Notes: generated by a model not told the origin, from the sequence alone. 7,846 bases of DNA from Polaromonas sp. (GCA_013823505.1 PNMH01000128.1:1-7846); one strand, 5' to 3'. Positions 1 through 6,706 are shown, counted from the stretch's first letter. Numbers and translations: made by a program.

Positions 1-486
1 CTCGGCCAGCCGCGCGTACTTGGACAGGCCGATCACGTTGGTGTGTTCGTTGGGCATGACGCCGATCCAGATGCGGCCGATCACCGGGCAGAAGTGGTGG
101 CTGCACGCGCTGCGCACCGTGATGGGCCCCACGATCATCAGCTCGTTGAGGTGTTCGGCATTCGGAAATTCCGTGATGCTGGGCGCCTTGACGTAGCGGC
201 CGTTGAACACTTCCTTGATGTACATCTTGGCCACGCGGCGCGCGGTGTCGCCGGTGTTGTGGTCGTTGTCGAGGTCGATGACCATGCTGTCGAGCACGCC
301 CTTCATCTTCTCGGCCACCTCGTCGAGCAACAGCTCGAGCTCGCCCGGCTGGATGAATTCGGCGATGTTGTCGTTGGAATGGAAGCGCTGGCGAGCTGCT
401 TTCACGCGTTCGCGGATCTTGACGGAAACGGGTGTACCGATGTCGTCGTCGGGGGTGTCAGGGGTCATGGGGGCGTCGGATTTCAT
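1..486 (-). CDS. folE: GTP cyclohydrolase I, C-terminus cut by the window edge
   Basis: The product should convert GTP to 7,8-dihydroneopterin triphosphate and formate, the first step of folate (tetrahydropterin) synthesis, in the cytoplasm. The 162 visible residues start with a poorly conserved acidic leader. They continue with the region DNDHNTGDTARRVAKMY (the family's helical N-terminal part with the T-x-x-R-V-A-K-M motif) and then CSHHFCPVIGRIWIGV at about 128-143, followed by VIGLSKYARLAE. Cys128 and His131 match two of the three zinc ligands and His130 a catalytic histidine; the third ligand (Cys) and second catalytic His would lie beyond the edge. The canonical motif is C-E-H-H, but here Ser replaces Glu. 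Start choice is uncertain: in-frame ATGs end at 492, 486 and 468, and none has a good Shine-Dalgarno sequence. The gene lies 42 nt after the ligase stop with no terminator between, so it may be the last gene of the run. Confidence 0.88.
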   Translation of the reverse strand, partial: MKSDAPMTPDTPDDDIGTPVSVKIRERVKAARQRFHSNDNIAEFIQPGELELLLDEVAEKMKGVLDSMVIDLDNDHNTGDTARRVAKMYIKEVFNGRYVKAPSITEFPNAEHLNELMIVGPITVRSACSHHFCPVIGRIWIGVMPNEHTNVIGLSKYARLAE

Positions 487-500
487 GAGCATGGAGCATG
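487..500. repeat. Tandem 7-bp direct repeat at the folE start
   Basis: The heptamer GAGCATG occurs twice head to tail (487-493 and 494-500). On the coding strand this gives CATGCTC twice, just before the ATG chosen for folE. The duplication creates three closely spaced ATGs, ending at 499, 492 and 486. The two nearest are in the folE frame. The outermost is out of frame and opens a 13-codon reading frame that stops inside folE. With only two copies it may be chance. Confidence 0.6.
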
Positions 501-528
501 CTATCACCCGACTTCGCGCGGGCAAGTC

Positions 529-2397
529 TCAGCCGTCTTGACCGACTTTCGCTGGGGTTTTCGCCAGTAAATGCTCCAGGTCCTGCAGGGTGCTCGCCTC
601 GTGCAGAGGTTTGTCGTGCCGGATGCGCTGCATGCGCGGAAAGCGCAGCGCCACGCCGCTCTTGTGGCGGGTGCTGCGGGCGATGCCCTCGAAAGCCAGT
701 TCGAACACCATCGTGGGCCGCACGCTGCGCACCGGGCCGAACTTTTCCAGCGTGTTTTGGCGGATCACCGCGTCCACCGCCTTGAACTCTGCGTCGGTGA
801 GGCCCGAATAGGCCTTGGTGAAGGCCACCAGTTGCAGCGCGCCCGGCACGGCGGGTTCGCGCCGGGCGATCGCCTCCACCACCGACCGGGCTTCTTCGGC
901 GCTGGCCGGCGCGCGGTTCCACACGGCGAAGGTGTAGTCGGTGTAGACCGAGGCGCGGCGGCCGTGGCCGGCCTGGGCGTAGATCAGCACGCCGTCGATG
1001 TTCAGCGGGTCGATCTTCCATTTCCACCAGGCCAGCACGCCCTCCGCGGTGCTGCCGTCCGGGCCCGCCCAGCGTTTCTGCCGCCCGGTGCCATAGTGGC
1101 TGTGGCGGTGCTTGAGCATGAGGCCCTCCAAGCCGAGGTCGCGCGACCGGGCCCGCTGCCCGGCCAGTGAAGCCCAGTCGCTGCCCTCCACGCGCGGCGA
1201 GAGCCACAATCGGGGGCCAGCCCCCGCGTTCAGATCATCAGCCAGGGTCTCCAGGCGTTCGCGGCGCTCGGTCTGGGGCAGCGCGCGCAAGTCTTGCGCG
1301 TCCGCTTCCAGCAGATCGTAAGCCATGAAGCTCACGGGCGCATCGGCCAGCACCTTGGCGTTGAGCGTCTTGCGGCCAATGCGCTGCTGCAGCAAGGCAA
1401 ACGGCGCGGGCCGACCGGGCCGGTCGCTGCCAGGCAGGGCACCGGCGGTGTCCTCATCGTTCCAGACCAGGATCTCACCGTCGACCACGGTGCCGTCGGG
1501 CCAGCGTTGCGCCAAGGCTTGCAGCTCGGGGAAGCGATCGCTCATGAGTTCTTCGCCGCGAGACCACACCCACACCTGCCCGGCGCGTTTGACGATCTGG
1601 CCGCGGATGCCGTCGAACTTCCATTCGGCCAGCCAGTCGCTCGCTGGGCCCAGGCGCGACTGCATGGAATCCGCGATGCCGGTGCTGGCGACTTCCATGT
1701 CGAGCAAATCGTCGCTGGCGTCCATGCCCAAGGGGCTGGCGAGAAAAAACGGGTAAGGCTGGCTGGGCTCGCGCCCCGCCTGCTCGAATCCCGGCGCCTC
1801 GGCCGGCGCCAGCAGCGCCCGGTACTGGGCGGCGGTGGGCAGGCGCTTGCCGTCGGTGAACCCCATCATGCGCGCGGCCACCTGCTTAGCGTCCAGCCCC
1901 GCGTGCTGGGCAATCGCGCGCTGCACCAGCAGCTTGCTGACCCCCACCCGAAAACCGCCGCCCACCAGCTTGACCAGCAGGAAGCGCCCGGTGGCGTCGA
2001 GCTCGCGCCACCAGGCACGCAGGGCCAAGGCAACCGCCTCGTCGCCCTGCCCGCGCAGGGGCAGCAAGCGCTGCTCCATCCAGTCGCTCAAGCTGGCCGA
2101 CAGGCCATCTGCACTCTCGGGCGCAGGCAACACCAGGGCGATGGTTTCGGCCAGGTCGCCCACGGCCTGGTAACTAGCGTCGAACAGCCACGCGGGCAGG
2201 CCCGAGGCCTCTTCCGCCAGCGCACGCAACTGCGCGGTCTTGATCAGCTGGCGCGGTTTGCCACCCGAGAGGAAGTACACGGCCCACGCCGCGTCGGCAT
2301 CGTCCACAGCGCCCAGATAGCGCTGCAGCGCGGTCACCTTGGCACTGGTGGACGTGGTTGCGTCGAGATCGGCGAACAGCTCGGCGAAGCGCTTCAT
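529..2397 (-). CDS. ATP-dependent DNA ligase (bacterial exonuclease-associated type)
   Basis: This 622-residue enzyme should seal nicks in DNA through a ligase-AMP intermediate. The N-terminal 215 residues are the alpha-helical DNA-binding domain (KLVGGGFRVGVSKLLVQRA, about 143-161). The nucleotidyltransferase motifs follow in order: motif I KFDGIR with the adenylated lysine at 260, motif III DGE at 306-308, motif IIIa FMAYDLL at 357-363, motif IV EGLMLK at 424-429 and motif V KWK at 459-461. The OB-fold domain ends with motif VI RFPRMQRIRHDK at 585-596. The order and the adjacent exonuclease fit the PP_1105-type family (ligase-associated DNA damage response) rather than LigD, since no primase or phosphoesterase domain is fused. 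It seems longer than the 530-570 residues I recall for relatives. The start overlaps the exonuclease stop as ATGA, implying translational coupling; I see no separate Shine-Dalgarno sequence. It is probably an accessory repair ligase beside an essential NAD-dependent LigA elsewhere (inference). Confidence 0.93.
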   Translation of the reverse strand: MKRFAELFADLDATTSTSAKVTALQRYLGAVDDADAAWAVYFLSGGKPRQLIKTAQLRALAEEASGLPAWLFDASYQAVGDLAETIALVLPAPESADGLSASLSDWMEQRLLPLRGQGDEAVALALRAWWRELDATGRFLLVKLVGGGFRVGVSKLLVQRAIAQHAGLDAKQVAARMMGFTDGKRLPTAAQYRALLAPAEAPGFEQAGREPSQPYPFFLASPLGMDASDDLLDMEVASTGIADSMQSRLGPASDWLAEWKFDGIRGQIVKRAGQVWVWSRGEELMSDRFPELQALAQRWPDGTVVDGEILVWNDEDTAGALPGSDRPGRPAPFALLQQRIGRKTLNAKVLADAPVSFMAYDLLEADAQDLRALPQTERRERLETLADDLNAGAGPRLWLSPRVEGSDWASLAGQRARSRDLGLEGLMLKHRHSHYGTGRQKRWAGPDGSTAEGVLAWWKWKIDPLNIDGVLIYAQAGHGRRASVYTDYTFAVWNRAPASAEEARSVVEAIARREPAVPGALQLVAFTKAYSGLTDAEFKAVDAVIRQNTLEKFGPVRSVRPTMVFELAFEGIARSTRHKSGVALRFPRMQRIRHDKPLHEASTLQDLEHLLAKTPAKVGQDG

Positions 2398-3449
2398 GGC
2401 GTGAGCGTCGATTCGGCCGCAGGAACGGTCTCAGCCCGGGTCTCGTGCTCATCGCCGTACTCGGTGTCGAAGCCCTCGGCCTGCAGGCCTTGCTCCTGCA
2501 GGTAGCGCACCAGCACGGGCACGCTGCCATGCGTGACGATCACACGCTCGGCGCCGCTGGCACCGATGGCCCCCAGCAGCCCGGGCCAGTCGGCGTGGTC
2601 GCTGAGCACGAAGCCGCGGTCGTGGCCACCGCGCCGGCGCTGGCCGCGCACCTGCATCCAGCCACTGGCGAACGCGTCGGAGAAATCGCCAAAGCGTTTG
2701 ATCCACGGTGTGCCCAGCGCGCTGCCGGGGCAGAGCACCAGCGCGCGCTGCAAGCTGGCCTTGTCGGTCACGTCGCTCACCATCAGCGTGTCGGGAAGCG
2801 CCACGCCCACTGCGCGATACGCACGGTTGAGCGGCTCGACCGCGCCGTGGCAGACGATGGGGCCGATGGACGCGTCGACCCCACCCAGGATGCGTTGGGC
2901 CTTGCCCAGGCTGTAGCACACCAGCACGCTGGCGCGCCCGGCCGCAGCGTTGTCGGCCCACCACTGGTTGATCTGGCCAAACAGCTCGGTGTCGGGCCGC
3001 CAGCGGTAGACGGGCAGGCCGAAGGTGGACTCGGTGATGAAGACATCGCAACGCACGGACTCGAATGGCGTGCAGGTGCGGTCGGGCGTGGCGCCGCCTG
3101 GTGTGGTGCGGTAGTCGCCACTGGCCACCCACACCCGCCCGCCGTGCTCGACCCGAACCTGCGCCGAGCCCAGCACGTGGCCGGCCGGGTACAGCGAGAT
3201 GCGCACGCCGTTGTGTTCCACCGTCTCGCCATACGCGAGACCCTGCAGCGTGATGCCCTGCCCCAGGCGCGAACGCAGCAGGCCTTCGGACACCGCCGTG
3301 GCCAGGTAATGCGCATGGCCAGGGCGCGCGTGGTCGGCGTGTGCGTGGGTGATCACCGCGCGCTCGACCTTGCGCCAGGGGTCGATGTAGAAGTCCCCCG
3401 GCGGGCAGTACAAGCCTTGCGGGCGCTGGACGATCAGGTCGTCTTGCAT
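2394..3449 (-). CDS. DNA-ligase-associated putative exonuclease (metallo-beta-lactamase/beta-CASP)
   Basis: This 351-residue predicted metal-dependent nuclease belongs to the family linked to bacterial ATP-dependent DNA ligases; the P. putida homologue is reported as a manganese-dependent DNA nuclease. Metallo-beta-lactamase motifs are intact: HAHADH at 35-40, the PAGHVLGS histidine at 91 and SGDY with Asp112. Beta-CASP motifs follow: A as ESTFG (Glu140), B as SDHADW (His285) and C as THG (His307). The N-terminal GLYCPPGDFYIDPW is typical of this family rather than of RNase J or archaeal CPSF, and there is no KH domain. I chose the ATG at 3447-3449, which begins 7 nt after the clsB stop; an in-frame TTG two codons upstream is possible. 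The stop overlaps the ligase ATG by 4 nt, so the pair is probably made together. Likely role: trimming DNA ends before ligation (inference from family and context). Confidence 0.92.
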   Translation of the reverse strand: MQDDLIVQRPQGLYCPPGDFYIDPWRKVERAVITHAHADHARPGHAHYLATAVSEGLLRSRLGQGITLQGLAYGETVEHNGVRISLYPAGHVLGSAQVRVEHGGRVWVASGDYRTTPGGATPDRTCTPFESVRCDVFITESTFGLPVYRWRPDTELFGQINQWWADNAAAGRASVLVCYSLGKAQRILGGVDASIGPIVCHGAVEPLNRAYRAVGVALPDTLMVSDVTDKASLQRALVLCPGSALGTPWIKRFGDFSDAFASGWMQVRGQRRRGGHDRGFVLSDHADWPGLLGAIGASGAERVIVTHGSVPVLVRYLQEQGLQAEGFDTEYGDEHETRAETVPAAESTLTP

Positions 3450-3456
3450 GGCCAAC

Positions 3457-4773
3457 TCAATACCTGTGGCCCGTCACGAACAAAGTCGCGCGCATGATCC
3501 CGAACGCGATGCGGTCGAGCACCCGCTGCGTCCAGTGCCGGCCGCTCAGGGCCTGCACGTCGACCATGTCGCCAGCGGTCTGCACCAAGCCGTCGAGGTG
3601 GCTGCGCAGCAACTCGGCAAAGCGCCGGTCGGTGGTCATCACGTTGGCCTCGCGCGCCAGCAGCAGCGAGAGCGGGTCGAGGTTGGTCGAACCCACGGTG
3701 GCCCAGCGTTCGTCCACCACCGCCACCTTGGCGTGCAGGGCGCTCGGTGCGTACTCGTGGATCTCGATGCCCGCGTTGACCAGGTACTGGTACACCGGAC
3801 GCGCGGCCCGGTACTGAAAGAAGTTCTCGTACTTGCCCTGCGACAGCAGGCGCACGCGAACACCTCGCGCCGCCGCCAGGATGAGCGCGCGGCGCAGCTT
3901 GCGCCCGGGAATGAAGTACGCGTTGGCGATCATGATCTCGCGCCGCGCCGCGCCGATGGCTTTGAGGTACGCGCGTTCGATGTCGTGGCGGTGGCTCACG
4001 TTGTCGCGCAGCAGCAGCGTGGCACGCGCGCTGTCCACGCCCAGGGGGGCGGCGCTGCTGTCGCCAAACGCGCTGTCGCCACCCGAGCCTTGAACGCTGG
4101 TGCGGACCGTGTCCAGCTTCTGCAGCAGGCGCGAGAAGTCTCCCACCGGCCGCGATTCGCGCAAGGCCTCCCATGCCGCCTTGAACTCGCGCCGGCGCGC
4201 ACTGCGCGCGGCCTGCAAACGCCACCAGAGCTGCTCCATGGTGTCGCTCATGTCGTGCACCAGCGGGCCGGCCACGCGCAGCGAAAAGTCCAACCGCGGT
4301 GCGTCCAGCTTGCCCAGCGCCACGTCGTCCTGGTCGTCGATGATGTTGATGCCACCGCAGAAACCCACCGTGCCGTCCACGACGCAAAGCTTGCGGTGCA
4401 GGCGCCGCCAGCGGCTGGGCAGCAGCAGGCCGAAGCGACCCAGCGGCGCGTAGATGTGCCAGTGCACGCCCGCAGCGTCGAACCGGTCGCGCCACGCCTG
4501 CGGGATGGTCGGCGTACCCACACCGTCGATCACCAGCCGCACCACCACGCCGCGCTGCGCGGCGCGCTCCAGCGCCTCGGCAACGCTCAGCGCGGAGCCA
4601 GCGAATTCGAAGATGTAGGTCTCCAGGTGGACCACGCGGCGCGCGGCGTCCATGGCCTCCACCAGCGCTGGAAAAAACTCGGCACCGCCTTGCAACAGCA
4701 GCAACTGGTGGCCGCCTCGCAGGACGCCGTGCGCGGCACGCGGGCGGCGCGAAGACAAGGCTTTCGCTTTCAC
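3457..4773 (-). CDS. clsB: Cardiolipin synthase B (phospholipase D superfamily)
   Basis: This 438-residue enzyme should form cardiolipin at the inner membrane. It carries two HKD (HxKxxxxD) catalytic motifs: HRKLCVVD with His126, Lys128 and Asp133, and HAKVAVVD with His347, Lys349 and Asp354. Each is followed by the expected G-G-x-N or G-S-T-N segment. Recalled E. coli ClsB (YbhO) aligns well, for example RDN..HRHDIERAYLK near 256-271 and GSTNLDPLSL at 361-370. No N-terminal membrane anchors are present, unlike ClsA. Compared with E. coli ClsB there is a longer polar linker at about 186-250 and no proline-rich C-terminal tail. The start is GTG at 4771-4773, overlapping the TGA of the upstream gene as GTGA, with GGAG only about 2 nt before it. 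E. coli also pairs clsB with ybhP, which supports this assignment over a generic phospholipase D or nuclease. Confidence 0.93.
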   Translation of the reverse strand: MKAKALSSRRPRAAHGVLRGGHQLLLLQGGAEFFPALVEAMDAARRVVHLETYIFEFAGSALSVAEALERAAQRGVVVRLVIDGVGTPTIPQAWRDRFDAAGVHWHIYAPLGRFGLLLPSRWRRLHRKLCVVDGTVGFCGGINIIDDQDDVALGKLDAPRLDFSLRVAGPLVHDMSDTMEQLWWRLQAARSARRREFKAAWEALRESRPVGDFSRLLQKLDTVRTSVQGSGGDSAFGDSSAAPLGVDSARATLLLRDNVSHRHDIERAYLKAIGAARREIMIANAYFIPGRKLRRALILAAARGVRVRLLSQGKYENFFQYRAARPVYQYLVNAGIEIHEYAPSALHAKVAVVDERWATVGSTNLDPLSLLLAREANVMTTDRRFAELLRSHLDGLVQTAGDMVDVQALSGRHWTQRVLDRIAFGIMRATLFVTGHRY

Positions 4774-5498
4774 AGCTCCAGCTCGGCGATCAGCGGCAGG
4801 TGGTCCGACATGCGCGCCCAGGCGCGTCCATGCGGCACTTGTGCAGAGACGGGCCGCAGGCCGCGCACAAAGATGCGGTCCAGGTGCAGCAGCGGCAGGC
4901 GCGAGGGATAGGTCGGCAGGCGGATGCCTTCGAAGGTGCGCAGACCCAGATCGGCCATGGGTCCCAGCAGTTGCGCGCCCCAGTCGTTGAAGTCACCAGC
5001 CACGATCAACGGCGCGGACTCGGGTACGCCGGTGGCGATGTACTCGCCCAGGCGCTGCACCTGCCGTGCCCGGCTGGCGTGGATCAGCCCCAGGTGCACC
5101 ACGACCACATGCACCTCGATGCCGTCGATCAAGATCTGCACGTGCAGCAGTCCTCGCTGCTCGAAGCGGTGGTCGGACACGTCAGAGTGCTGGGTGCCGA
5201 TGACCGGCCAGCGCGAGAGCAGCGCGTTGCCGTGTTCGCCGTGGCGCGTGGTCGCGTTGGTGCGGTACACGGCCTCGTAGCCATCGGGTGTGAGGTAACT
5301 GGCCTGGTCGAGGTCGGGCCAGCGCGTGAAGTGCTTCTCCAGCTTGCGGTTGTGTTGCCGCACTTCCTGCAGACACACGATGTCGGCATCGAACTGCTCC
5401 ACCGCGTGCGCCAGGTTGTGGATCTCCAGCCGCCTCCCGGGGCCCAGGCCCTGGACGCCTTTGTGGATGTTGTAAGTGGCGACGCGAAGAATGCTCAT
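4770..5498 (-). CDS. ybhP: YbhP-like endonuclease/exonuclease/phosphatase-fold protein
   Basis: This 242-residue protein of the EEP superfamily (DNase I/exonuclease III/sphingomyelinase fold) is a predicted metal-dependent phosphodiesterase or phosphatase. Active-site motifs are complete: TYNIHKG with Asn10, CLQEV with Glu45, HGNALLSRWP in mid-protein, VVHLGL, GDFND with Asp169 and Asn171, LDRIFV and SDHLP with His233. The order and wording match recalled E. coli YbhP. The substrate is not evident; DNA, RNA and a phospholipid headgroup are all compatible with the fold. Its stop overlaps the clsB start, and the E. coli homologue also neighbours clsB, hinting at a lipid role. I chose the ATG at 5496-5498 because the conserved strand begins there. 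The frame also contains TTG codons at 5504 and 5543; the latter overlaps the nudB stop. No signal peptide or membrane segment is visible. Confidence 0.9.
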   Translation of the reverse strand: MSILRVATYNIHKGVQGLGPGRRLEIHNLAHAVEQFDADIVCLQEVRQHNRKLEKHFTRWPDLDQASYLTPDGYEAVYRTNATTRHGEHGNALLSRWPVIGTQHSDVSDHRFEQRGLLHVQILIDGIEVHVVVVHLGLIHASRARQVQRLGEYIATGVPESAPLIVAGDFNDWGAQLLGPMADLGLRTFEGIRLPTYPSRLPLLHLDRIFVRGLRPVSAQVPHGRAWARMSDHLPLIAELEL

Positions 5499-5539
5499 GG
5501 GCAAATCATGCCACCAAGACCACGCGCGACACGTGTCAT

Positions 5540-5998
5540 TCAATTCAGACGGGCGGCTAGTCTGGGCAGCCAGGAAATGGCCTCGGCGTTCGACGGAGAG
5601 AAACAGCGTTCAGCCGCCTGCGCCCAGGGCAGCCACACCTGGTCGCGGTGCTCTCGAGGGCTGAGCACAACAGGCACAGCGCGCGGGATGCACAGGCCGA
5701 AGAGGTGCTCGGTGTTGTGTGTCACGCCATCGGCGTAACGGTGGCGCCACTGTGGGTAAATCTCGTACACGTTCTCCAGCGCCCAGTCGGTCAGTGTGTG
5801 GCCGGGCGCCCCGACATCGAGCCCGGTTTCTTCGGCCACCTCGCGCGCAGCGGTGAGCTCGAAGGATTCATCCAACGTGTCCTTGGAGCCGGTCACCGAC
5901 TGCCAGAAGCCCGGCGCGTCGGCGCGCTCGATCAACAACACATCGAGTGCCGGTGTGTGGATCACCACCAGCACCGACTGCGGAATCTTGGGCGGCAT
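5540..5998 (-). CDS. nudB: Dihydroneopterin triphosphate diphosphatase (Nudix hydrolase)
   Basis: This 152-residue Nudix enzyme should remove pyrophosphate from dihydroneopterin triphosphate, the folate-pathway step after GTP cyclohydrolase. The fold begins with QSVLVVIHT and the substrate-side signature FWQSVTGS (31-38). The Nudix box runs from Gly37 through Glu44 and REVAEETGL (52-60). It is followed by HRYADGVTHNTEHLFGL, which closely resembles HRYAPGVTRNTE in E. coli NudB and separates it from MutT or RppH. The glycine-to-glutamate spacing in the Nudix box is six residues rather than five. The ATG at 5996-5998 gives the usual NudB length. The reading frame stays open upstream to 6403, but that part overlaps yqjK out of frame. 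It starts 11 nt after the yqjK stop. E. coli also has nudB just downstream of aspS, and folE lies at the far end of this run. Confidence 0.92.
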   Translation of the reverse strand: MPPKIPQSVLVVIHTPALDVLLIERADAPGFWQSVTGSKDTLDESFELTAAREVAEETGLDVGAPGHTLTDWALENVYEIYPQWRHRYADGVTHNTEHLFGLCIPRAVPVVLSPREHRDQVWLPWAQAAERCFSPSNAEAISWLPRLAARLN

Positions 5999-6009
5999 GG
6001 AAGCGGGGG

Positions 6010-6324
6010 TCAGAACAGGCGGGAAGCGGTGCTGCCCACCGATCGGGCGCGTTGCAAAAGCTTCCAGCCCGACCACAGGCGCAGTGCCAGCCCCAGCGAG
6101 CGGCGCGGCCGCCACACCGCCACGGCGAGCACGCCGCCGGCGACCACCAGCGGGTTGGCGCGCAACCAGATCCACGCGTCTTGCAGCCGGTCGGCCCAGA
6201 GCAACGCGGGCTGAAGGGCCTGCGACTGGTCCACCACCTGTTGGCGCAACTGGCCGGATCTCCTCACCAGCGACTGGCGACGGCGAGCCAGCTGCTCGCC
6301 ACGGTCGGGTCCACCTGCGCTCAT
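6010..6324 (-). CDS. yqjK: YqjK-like small membrane protein
   Basis: This 104-residue protein resembles the YqjK family by size, position and architecture. It has an arginine- and glutamine-rich N-terminal half (about 8-35) with coiled-coil character and one predicted membrane segment around 57-71 (NPLVVAGGVLAVAVW). A short basic C-terminal stretch (RPRRS, then LLQRARS) follows. Biochemical function is unknown. Its start overlaps the yqjE stop as ATGA, and AGGAG lies about 9 nt upstream. The D-E-K gene order is the same as in the E. coli yqjCDEK cluster, and this context carries much of the assignment because sequence conservation in the family is low. It probably sits in the inner membrane. 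Confidence 0.75.
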   Translation of the reverse strand: MSAGGPDRGEQLARRRQSLVRRSGQLRQQVVDQSQALQPALLWADRLQDAWIWLRANPLVVAGGVLAVAVWRPRRSLGLALRLWSGWKLLQRARSVGSTASRLF

Positions 6325-6695
6325 GAGCGCAGCTCCTCTCGGTCCTGCTTGAGCTCTTCAACTGTGGCCGAGAACAGCCGCGTGCCGCTGCGCACGCGCT
6401 CACGGGCGAGCCAGGCCGCCACCACGCCCAGGCCGAGAAACACGCCTGCGAACAGTGCGAGGGCCAACAGGCGGTGGCTGTCCCACAGCGCCACGGTGAT
6501 CAGCATGGCCAGAAAGCCCAGCCCAAGGCTGAGGAAGGCCACGGCCACGGCGCCATAGACCAGCAGGCCGCCCACGCGCAGCACTTCTTCCTGCGCCTCC
6601 ACGCTGAGCAGCTCCAGCCGCAGCTGGAGCAACTCGAGCACGGTGGCGGTCAGCCCCTTGAGCGATGCTGAGAGGCGGGTCGGTGGCACAGACAT
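6321..6695 (-). CDS. yqjE: YqjE/holin-like family inner-membrane protein
   Basis: This 124-residue protein has an N-terminal amphipathic leucine-rich helix (about 12-40, with LELLQLRLELLSVEAQEE) and two strongly hydrophobic segments at about 42-69 and 75-97. A charged C-terminal tail (EELKQDREELRS) follows. This arrangement is that of the YqjE family, often labelled 'phage holin family', although chromosomal members in this context are not phage genes. Its role is uncharacterised. The YqjE/YqjD pair is usually linked to stationary-phase or membrane stress; that is family knowledge and not visible here. It starts 11 nt after the yqjD stop and overlaps yqjK by 4 nt. Confidence 0.83.
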   Translation of the reverse strand: MSVPPTRLSASLKGLTATVLELLQLRLELLSVEAQEEVLRVGGLLVYGAVAVAFLSLGLGFLAMLITVALWDSHRLLALALFAGVFLGLGVVAAWLARERVRSGTRLFSATVEELKQDREELRS

Positions 6696-6706
6696 GCCGC
6701 GCGCGT

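Noticed and set aside
458..1207. Minus-strand open frame overlapping the ligase 3' end and the folE start
   Set aside because: It is a frame-shifted shadow of the ligase, rich in Arg, Gly and Pro. The ligase OB-fold and motif VI occupy this region in the other frame.
1211..1226. GC-rich hairpin (GGGGGC/GCCCCC) inside the ligase gene
   Set aside because: There is no T-run on either side and it lies within an intact coding region, so it is not a terminator.
1294..2505. Long plus-strand open frame (403 codons) opposite the ligase and the exonuclease end
   Set aside because: The translation is low-complexity and rich in His, Gln, Arg and Gly with no domain signature. It is the usual antisense shadow of a GC-rich gene with clear motifs on the minus strand.
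2358..3497. Plus-strand open frame of 379 codons opposite the exonuclease
   Set aside because: Its composition is that of an antisense shadow, and the minus strand carries all metallo-beta-lactamase and beta-CASP motifs.
3448..4911. Plus-strand open frame of 487 codons opposite clsB
   Set aside because: It is longer than clsB itself but has shadow composition and no recognisable motifs, while clsB has two perfect HKD motifs on the other strand.
4800..5738. Plus-strand open frame of 312 codons opposite ybhP and the end of nudB
   Set aside because: It runs across two well-supported minus-strand genes with no motifs of its own.
5999..6403. N-terminal extension of the nudB frame to 287 residues
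   Set aside because: The extra part overlaps yqjK out of frame and has shadow composition. NudB homology begins right at the ATG at 5998.
6611..6630. Perfect 7-bp inverted repeat (GCTCCAG/CTGGAGC) inside yqjE
   Set aside because: It falls in codons for an amphipathic Leu/Gln/Glu helix, where repeated codons produce such symmetry by chance.
6321..6695. Reading the 'holin family' yqjE as part of a prophage
   Set aside because: There are no other phage genes, and its yqjD and yqjK neighbours show the chromosomal yqjDEK cluster.
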